64,000 nt of DNA from Chamaecyparis obtusa (taxonomy: Eukaryota; Streptophyta; Pinopsida; Cupressales; Cupressaceae): NCBI GenBank assembly GCA_027943335.1, contig BSBK01001869.1:1015001-1079000 (forward strand). The letters run 5' to 3'. The first letter of the stretch is position 1. Every line of letters begins with the position of its first letter. The translations under genes were made by a program, and so were the position numbers. Positions 57,320 to 64,000 of this stretch are shown here, piece after piece. The notes under the pieces are model-generated. The model had not been told where the DNA came from, ran no database searches, and saw nothing but the letters and a program-made list of their open reading frames with translations.

Positions 57320-58421
57320 TGTAATCACTCAAAAATGGTATAGTAAACTTTGATCCCCTTTCTAAACATTAAAATTTAATCTTGTGATTAATAAATTTTC
57401 ATATCTATTTAATCTCTTATTTCTTGATCAAATCATCATTTTATCATTTATTTGATGATATCCTAAAGTTTGACCACTTTATCCTAAGCTTTATTTAATT
57501 CAGAGAACATTCTCCATTTTAATTAAATAAAAAATCTTTTAATTAAACAATAAAATCACTTTATCCTAAACCACATTTAATTAAAAGAATATGTACTCTT
57601 TTAATTAAATAAAAACCCCATTTAATTAAATGATGGAAACCACTTTTATAAAAATAATAAATTAAAAATTAAAAATTAAAATAAAAGTGCACTTTTTAAT
57701 GAGATGGAATCTTTTGACTTTTGAAAAAGGTTTTTGCCTCTTTATCTCAAGAACTCATTATTTTGTCTCTTAATCATGTCCATTCATTTTGCCTCTTGAG
57801 AATATTGAGCACACGGATCAACCAAGATTTAATCTCCACCATTGCTCATTTCTGTTTGCCTCTTAATCTTGATCGTGTGCTCATTTATAAATCCTTTAAA
57901 AGGAGACTCTCTCCTCACTTTTCTATATCCCACCCTCATAGCATTATTAGCTGCTTGAGTTATTTGAAATCTTATTACATGTTCTTGGAGTCTTGGAAGC
58001 TTAGCATATTGGAATCTTGGAGTCTTGATATCTTGGAATCTTAGAGCTATTTCATTCTTGCATCTTCCATATTAAATCATTGCATCATCATTTATCTTAG
58101 CTTTTTCATTTTCTTTCTTGCATCTAGATTAATCCATCTAGTTTAGATCTACTTTCCTTGCATTTCTTGCATATCATTTTAGCTTAAATCTTACATCTCC
58201 TCTTAGATTACTTTCATTTCAATTATCATTTGAATCTTCCATTCTATAGTGCACCTTGTAGGGATCTTACTTATTGGGTTTGTCTGAGAGCCACCATCTT
58301 AATCTACATGATTCTTGCACGCTATGGATAGGAAGCTATAAGCCGCTTCTTAGAATTTCATTCTTCTTGGATTCTCTCAAATTTAATGGTTTATAGAAGT
58401 GACCACACTTTTTGGTACACA
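57320..58421 (+). repeat. 5' LTR of element F
   Basis: 1.10 kb from TGTAATCACTCAAAAATGG to TTTTTGGTACACA. Start and end align with the element C LTR. It has a TTAATTAAATAA-rich U3 (57460-57700), a TATAAAT box at 57886-57892, and a downstream array of short ATTCTTGGAATCTT-like direct repeats (57985-58045). Confidence 0.75.
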
Positions 58422-58425
58422 TTTT

Positions 58426-58442
58426 TAGTGCCCACCATGGGG
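58426..58442 (+). promoter_or_regulatory. Primer-binding site region of element F
   Basis: TAGTGCCCACCATGGGG lies four bases after the LTR. It is the same as in element C except for two changes. Confidence 0.6.
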
Positions 58443-60783
58443 AAAACCCATAAATTTTGGATACTCACTTTGGTTTTTAAGGCTAACCCTTGTGCAGGTT
58501 CAGTTAAAGGAAAAAACCCTAAGTTTTTGAAAGATTTGATCATATCTCACAAATAGTTTGGATTTTTGATCTAAAATTTGTTTTGTAGGTCAATGATAGC
58601 TCAGTCCAAAAATTAGATTTTTCAAGTCATTTTTCTGCAAGCTATAATTTTTTATTGATTTTTCATGAAATTTCATTTCTGGTTGCAAATCATCAAATTT
58701 TTCAAAAAAAATTACATTTTTAGAAAGATATAATAATTATATAGGGGGTTACTTCTTTGTGTTTTTAATTTAGAGCCAATAACCTAGCTCAAATAGTCAA
58801 TTTATAAAAATTGGTCTATTTTGGTAAAACAGGTTTCTAGGGGACAAATTAAGGGATATTTCTAAAATTTGTACATTTTTTGAAAGCTCTCAAATTTTTA
58901 ATAGGGGTCTCTTCTTTTCAATTCTATTTTTGGGGCCAAAATTATAGAAAAAAAAATCTGATATTGTTGGCTAGGTCAAAAGCAAAAAAAAATTGTAATG
59001 AGCTTGCACTTTATTTGCACATGGTTCCATGCATGATTGGGATTTCTTGCAAGTCTTTGATATTTCCTATCTCCTAAAAAGTGATTTTTCAGGGTTATTA
59101 GTTTCATTTTCATACCTTTTGTGCCCTAACTTGTGGTTTTGTAGGATTTTCTTGCCAAAGAAATTGCATTGCTAGGACTAATAACATTGTGGTTTTGGAG
59201 TTTGCTTTGGAGGTATGTAATTAATCTTGTGTTTCTTTGTTAGCATTGATCATTTTTCATAGGCACATAGCTTAATTAGTTGTCTTTTGGTAAACGAACA
59301 TGTGCTTGATGTGTTTGGGAGACACTATGGAGTAGGAGAGTGTGCTCTTTTCCTCATGAAAAATCAGAAATCTAGACCTTCATTAGTTATCCATTTATTT
59401 TCTTGCATTTACCTTTAGAGGGCCTGCCAAGAGAGAAATATTTTGATAACGACCCAAGTCAGGAACACAAGAACCTAGATACTCCATCCCACTATAATTA
59501 AAATCTTTCTTCAATCCAAAGAGAGGGAAGACTTGGCTATTTTCTACTTCCAATGCTTCTTCATGTGTAGGGCCTAGTTTCCTCAATCTTGCTAAGAAAG
59601 ACTACACTTGATTGGGTTCTTGTAGGGCCATCTTGGTCCCAATCTTGTTTACAAGACTACAAGGGTAGTACATTCAACTTGTATAGGTCCAAGAGCTCTC
59701 AATCTTTCTTGTGAGACTATAATTTTTGGGTTCTTGTAGGGCTATAGGCCTTAATTTCACTTGCGAAACTACATGGGATAGTCATGAATGGAGTTTTATT
59801 AAATACCTTAAGTTAGAGGCTGCCCTATTGTCCAAATGTATCATAGTCTTTTTTCAAGTACCACTTCAAGTGGTTTCTTGGATCACCTCAATATTACTCA
59901 CCATATGTATTCCTTCGGAATATCAAGTTGTGGGCAATGGTTTTGATACTAGCCTTTCCTTAGGTAGTTCTTGTTTGATGTGTTTTTTATTTGTGTTAGA
60001 CCCATGGAAATATTTGTGAATATAAACTTGACACTTTTGGAATATTGCAACAAAATTTAGACCTCACAATTGCTTGTATCATGTAAGGTTTCTTTGTACC
60101 TTGCTTGATTGTTTGAAGACTACTCTATGTGTCACATTTTCTTTAAAAAATTGATCTTATAATTCAAACTTGCTGTCAAAATTCAAATTTTTTGTCAAAA
60201 CTAGAAATCATTATCTTAATATCACCTGGAGTAGTGAGAAATATTATTTTTTCTTAAGATAAATATCATTTGTTAGTACTGGGGTCTATCGTCTAGCCTG
60301 TCATCAGAAAGTCGTATCATCTGCATTACTATGAAAGTTTGTATGACTTATTTTCCCTTTCTAACTATCATCTTTCTTATTGAGGTTTGTCGCCTAGTCA
60401 CTGATCTGAGTTGGTTTTCTCTAAATTTTCTCTTAATTGTCTTAGGAAGCTTATACTTGACTACTTCTGGTATCTTGGTTTGAAACTATCACATTAGGAA
60501 TTACCTTTTGTTAAGGAAGATCATGTGTATCTCTTGACTACACTCTTGGTTATTGAATGGTTCACTTGTCCACTCTATTTGTATCTTTTCTTTTGGATGC
60601 TTGCATCTTATCTTTTCTTATTCACAAATGTCGTAGATAGGGATATCTACCTGTGGCTTGGGCATCTTGTGGTAAGTTATTTTTTTATGCTTTTTCACTT
60701 TGGATAAGTGGACACTTTTCTTACCTAGCTTGAAAATCAAGTCATCCTAAGTAATCCTTATTAGCTCGTGACAATCTTATTAC
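58443..60783 (+). other. Leader of element F
   Basis: No gene supported. Conserved blocks shared with element C: GGCCTGCCAAGAGAG...AACGACCCAAGT (59415-59460) and GGATCACCTCAATATTACTC...ATATGTATTCC (59879-59915). Confidence 0.5.
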
Positions 60784-61404
60784 ATGTCGGTTATAACTAG
60801 ACATCAAACCCACCAAGGAAAGCAACCTGAGGAAAAATTTGATCAATCACCTAGAGGAGAACCTGAACCTTGGGGGTTTTCTCCCTTTGTTAGAACTCAC
60901 AGTAACACTATACTATCCTCTCCTAAGTTGGAAGACAATGTTTCTTACACTCTAACCATGGAAGAGAGAAATTGAAGGATTGAGGAATTTTTGAAACAAT
61001 TGGGAGACAAACACTTTGGACAAGGAAATCAAGAACATTTAAACCAAAAATTTGATCATCATGGCTCTAGACATAGCTCGTGACATGCATATAGATATAG
61101 CTCATGACATGGCTCTCAAGATACTAGACATGGTTCACATAGTTCATAGAGTGATGATTCAGACACTGAGATAACTGAGGAAGAGATCCTACAATTTTAA
61201 CAAGATAAACATTTTCAAAGACTCATGAAGATGACCTTGAATCAAGATAAAGATAGATACTTCTTGCACTTAGCCTCACAAGGAGTTAAGTTACCACACA
61301 ACTTCTATGTTGACAACTTGATAAAAAGAGAGGAGCCATCTGAAATGCAATTTGTGAAGAAGAAAGTCAAAGAAATAATGAAATTGACGCAATGCAAGAT
61401 AGGA
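60784..61404 (+). pseudogene. gag: gag N-terminal part of element F
   Basis: Open pieces 60784-60975 and 61225-61404 with several stops between. The second piece (ASQGVKLPHNFYVDNLIKRE) aligns by eye with NKGAKVPYNFDVDQKIKKQ in the gag of element C (21910-21960). A CATGGCTC/CATAGCTC-repeated stretch (61060-61150) encodes Arg/His/Ser-rich sequence, in the same place as the Arg/Ser-rich tract of C. Cut off at 61404 by element G. Confidence 0.65.
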
Positions 61405-62032
61405 TGAAGGGCCAAAGGCACACCTAAATCATACTCTCCTTACAGAGATCACACACATAAAAGAAAATACAAAAAATGAGAGAGAGAATACAGAACTGGT
61501 CATATATATTCATCAAATAACCTCATACATACCAAGTTGTAAGGCCTTCCTGGTTACAAATAGATACATTCAAATTCAATTACAACAGTCCTCCAACATG
61601 TGATGATTTATCTTTTAGGAACTATCTTCTAACTCCTAAACTAATACCTTCAACTGATTCCTAAAGCTACAACCAACTACTCTATTTATACAAGAGGCTA
61701 CCAAAACAAGTTAGCCTTTAGATCCATCATTGGAAAAAGAAACAACCAGATCTAGGTCCACATGTTTCCCAATGATTGATACCAATATTAACTTCGTGAC
61801 CAAAATTAAATGCACAAGTCACCCTCAATAGGAAATCAAAATAAACCACTTGGTGAGAAAGCTTACCGGGTGCTAGGAAATAGCTTGACAAATCAACCGA
61901 ACAACTCGGTCAAAGAAGGAACCGAGCAACTATCAATCCAACTCGGTTAATAAAGGAACTGAGCAACACAGAAAACTCAAACTTATTTTTGGTGACACGG
62001 GATTGCTAAGGACCCAAGATGCTCCTGCATCA
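61405..62032 (-). repeat. 3' LTR of element G (boundaries provisional)
   Basis: About 628 bp. The inner end is read as TGATGCAGGAGCATC on the minus strand directly downstream of the pol stop; the outer end as TGAAGGGCC at 61405 on the plus strand. It contains direct and inverted copies of AACTCGGT/ACCGAG (61905-61972). The partner LTR is outside the window and no clear purine tract is present, so the ends are inferred. Confidence 0.55.
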
Positions 62033-62065
62033 GAAACCTAGGGTTGTTTGAAATGATTCTCTAAA

Positions 62066-62659
62066 TCATGTAGTAGGCACAACCTGAGTTGAATCCAACT
62101 CAGATTGTGAAATCCATGAACTATCTTCAATCAGTATGTTCTTCCACTTTACTAGATATTCCATATACTATTTTCCTCTTGTTCTTCTGCCAACTCTATG
62201 TTCCAAAATCCTCTTAGCTTCTTTTGTATGTTTCTTAGGATAATCATTCAGTATTGTCATGTCTTCATCAAGTTCATAATACTCATACAAATTTGTAATG
62301 TTGAATATAGGTGATATATCCATGTCATCAAGTAACTCAATCTCATAAGCATTTCCATTGTCAAATCTCCTCAATATATTACAATGACCAAATTTCTTCA
62401 TTTTCAGCTTCCCATATGTTCCAACAGGAAATCTTCCTTTCTTCAAGTGTACCATTACTTCATCCCCAATTGCAAAAGTCTTATGTCTTCTTGATCTATC
62501 TGCTTTGTCTTTGTATTTCTGATTACTATTCTCTAATTTATGTTTCACTTCCTCATGCAATGTCTTCATGAACTCAGCAAACTTTACTCCTTTAGCACTT
62601 CTCTTTTCTTCACCATCAATATCCTTCAAATATGATATACCTCTCAGTTGTATGTCATT
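62066..62659 (-). pseudogene. pol: Integrase C-terminal domain plus chromodomain of element G
   Basis: One frame from about 62659 to the stop at 62066-62068. GDEVMVHLKKGRFPVG and KLKMKKFGHCNILRRF (GPY/F-like module), ISPIFNITNLYEY, then ILEHRVGRRTRGK, a stop at 62168-62170, and the chromodomain core YLVKWKNILIEDSSWISQ (62150-62100). Chromodomains of this class bind modified histone H3 and direct insertion into heterochromatin. The stop lies inside the chromodomain. Confidence 0.85.
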
Positions 62660-62674
62660 AACAATATCAAAAGG

Positions 62675-62887
62675 TGCTCCTGCTGGTATTTTTTGTTGTG
62701 TATGCTATCTTTTTGGCTGGTCTTTTTCTATTTTGCTAGCTTTGTAGCCCCTAGTTTTGGCAGTTCGCTGTTGTTGGTCTTTTTGGTATCTATGCCTTAC
62801 TTTTCCAATCTTTTGAAACTTAAGTTGTAAAGGGTTTTGGGTCCCTTCAAAACCTATTTTTCCAGTAATCAGAACAATATCAAAAGG
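62675..62887 (+). mobile_element. ~198-bp insertion with 15-bp target duplication (short LINE or SINE-like)
   Basis: The 15-mer AACAATATCAAAAGG occurs at 62660-62674 and again at 62873-62887. The 198 bp between them (62675-62872) interrupt the integrase codons for PFDIV. The insert is T-rich with TTTTTGTTGTG, GGCTGGTC and TTTGTAGCCCCTAG, and ends near a palindrome GGTTTTGGGTCCCTTCAAAACC-like (62832-62854). A long target duplication and small size fit a 5'-truncated LINE or a SINE; no poly(A) tail is evident. Confidence 0.65.
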
Positions 62888-63550
62888 TTTTTTTCGAGTA
62901 CTCCTATTCACTAAATTATTGTATGCAAACTCTGCTTGTGCCAACATAGAATTCCAATTACTTGATTTATCTCCAACTAAGCATCTCAAAAGATAACCCA
63001 AACTTATATTCACAACCTCTGTTTGTCCATCAGTCTGTGGGTGAAATGTAGAACTATATTTCAACTCAGTGCCTAAATTTTTCCAAAGAGTCTTGGACAA
63101 AAGTATCCAAAAAACTTACTATCTTGGTCAGAGATGATACTTCCTAGTAATCCATGCAATGTGACAATTTTCTTAAAGAAAAGATCTTCTATATGCACTG
63201 CATCCAATGTCTTTCTACAGGGTATAAAATGTGCCATCTTAGAAAATCTATTTACAACAACAAATATAGAATCATTACCTCTTCTTGTCTTTGGTAAGCC
63301 AAGAACAAAATCCATACTGATATCGGTCCAAGGTTTCTCAGGAACAGAAATTGGCATATACAATCCAATATTCTGACTTACTCCCTTTACAACTTGACAA
63401 ACTCCACAACTTTTCACAAATTTCTGAACATCCTTATACAACTGCGGCCAAAAGTATTTCTCCTTAAGAAAATTCAATGTTTTGTCAATGCCAAAATGTC
63501 CAGCCAAACCAATACTATGTTTTTCCTTTATCATATTAGTTATCATTGAT
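62690..63550 (-). pseudogene. pol: Integrase (zinc-binding and catalytic core) of element G
   Basis: Zinc-binding motif H-x-H...CGVCQVVKG (63520-63390); core with ISMDFVLGLPKTRRGNDS (first Asp) and GSIISDQDSKFFG (second Asp), then a frame change near 63095 and FHPQTDGQTEVVN (third catalytic Glu present, near 63030). After KKPFDIV at about 62880 the gene is interrupted by the 198-bp insertion described separately. Residues of the DDE triad are all still readable. Confidence 0.85.
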
Positions 63551-63972
63551 CCTCTCATAGTCTCAGTCATAGCATTACAAATTGAACTGAAATTCCTAAT
63601 GAACTTTCGGTAAAAACTTGCTAAACCATGAAATGATCTTACCTCACTAGCATTTTTAGGTGTAGGCCAATTCAAAATAGCTTCAACCTTTTCAGGATCC
63701 ATTCTCAAACCATCAGCTAAAATCACAAATCCTAAATACATAATCTCCTCTTTCATGAAGGAACACTTTTTCAGGTTAATCAACAAATTTTCTTCTTTCA
63801 ATCTTTGCAATACTTGTTCAACACACAACAAATGTTCTTCTCTAGTCTTACTGAATATTATAATTTCATCTAGGTATACAAACACAAATTTACCGAATAA
63901 TTTCTTCAAAACCTCATTCATCAATCTCATAAAAGTACTCAGTGCATTAGTTAAACCAAAAGGCATAACCAA
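63551..63972 (-). pseudogene. pol: Reverse transcriptase fragment of element G, fused to integrase by deletion
   Basis: Starts at the PFGLTNA box and carries VFVYLDEIIIFSKTREEH, in which the active-site YLDD has become YLDE (codon 63865-63867), then LINLKKCSFMKEE, YLGFVILADGLRMDPEKVEAI and SFYRKFIRNFSSICNAMTET. The frame then passes without a break at about 63550 into integrase (MIKEKHSIGLAGHFGIDKTL). The rest of the thumb/connection and all of RNase H are absent. Confidence 0.85.
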
Positions 63973-64000
63973 CCACTCATTAAAACCTTCTCTTGTTTTA

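Larger units (their letters stand above)
57320..61404 (+). mobile_element. Element F: 5' part of a Tat-like gypsy element, related to element C
   Basis: A 5' LTR (57320-58421), primer region GTGCCCACCATGGGG, a 2.35-kb leader with blocks shared with element C, and the start of gag (60784 onward). The sequence stops at the boundary of element G at 61405, in the middle of the gag part that aligns with codons near 21960-22010 of element C, so the rest of F is probably beyond G, outside the window. It is much diverged from C (same family, different subfamily). Confidence 0.72.
61405..64000 (-). mobile_element. Element G: chromodomain Ty3/gypsy element (chromovirus type), minus strand, cut by window edge
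   Basis: On the minus strand: RT (64000-63565), integrase, C-terminal domain and chromodomain (to 62066), then an LTR (62032-61405). Domain order and the GDEVMVHLKKGRFP...KLKMKKFGHCNIL and chromodomain motifs identify a plant chromovirus. RNase H is deleted, integrase is frameshifted, and a 198-bp sequence with a 15-bp target duplication sits within integrase, so the copy is dead. The 5' end is outside the window. Confidence 0.85.

Noticed and set aside
57985..58045. ATTCTTGGAATCTT-like repeats as heat-shock elements
   Set aside because: Units are of the type CTTGGA(A/G)TCTTGG, without the alternating inverted nGAAn spacing needed for a heat-shock element.
1..64000. tRNA, rRNA or small RNA genes
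   Set aside because: I found no cloverleaf-like sequence with A and B boxes and no rRNA signature. The tRNA-like strings seen are primer-binding sites of the LTR elements.

Overview
The window is nuclear DNA from a land plant with a large, repeat-filled genome. I see no intact host gene, tRNA, rRNA or CRISPR array. The plant call rests on plant-type LTR retrotransposons: initiator-Met-type primer sites, Ty3/gypsy elements of the Tat type with a second (archaeal-type) RNase H, and a chromodomain gypsy element. Old, decayed copies and very long LTRs would fit a gymnosperm, but that is inference.

Layout: (A) 1-3057, minus strand, 5' end of an LTR element whose gag-like gene has five zinc-knuckle-like motifs. 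(B) 3460-10711, plus strand, complete non-autonomous element (perfect 5-bp target duplication GATAT) with a coiled-coil/zinc-knuckle gag and a long ORF2 where pol should be. 10712-16621 holds decayed AT-rich sequence and small repeats. (C) 16622-24261, plus strand, Tat-like element with a long leader and gag but no pol. 24262-27896 is unannotated decayed sequence. 27897-29655 is a large TA/TG/CA microsatellite field, and element (D) 29656-32973 (minus, small non-coding LTR element) sits against it. 33005-35678 holds a decayed reading frame of unknown origin and tandem repeats. (E) 35679-56396, minus strand, a 20.7-kb gypsy element with two 6.8-kb LTRs. (F) 57320-61404, plus strand, 5' half of a second Tat-like element, apparently interrupted in gag by (G) 61405-64000, minus strand, a chromodomain gypsy element that itself carries a ~200-bp insertion with a 15-bp target duplication.

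The most interesting feature is in element E. Each giant LTR carries, in the sense of the element, a ~3.35-kb reading frame (~1,115 codons). It lies upstream of the LTR's own TATA box, that is in U3, so in full-length genomic RNA it would be the last gene, 3' of pol. It was apparently open when E inserted, because the two copies carry different disabling changes. Part of its product resembles, by eye, the ORF2 product of element B, an element of a different type. This suggests a mobile accessory protein family shared by unrelated plant LTR elements.

All element genes seen here carry stops or frameshifts. The window is a record of nested, mostly dead retrotransposons. Starts given are ATG where I could find one. 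All similarity statements are by eye from the sequence.
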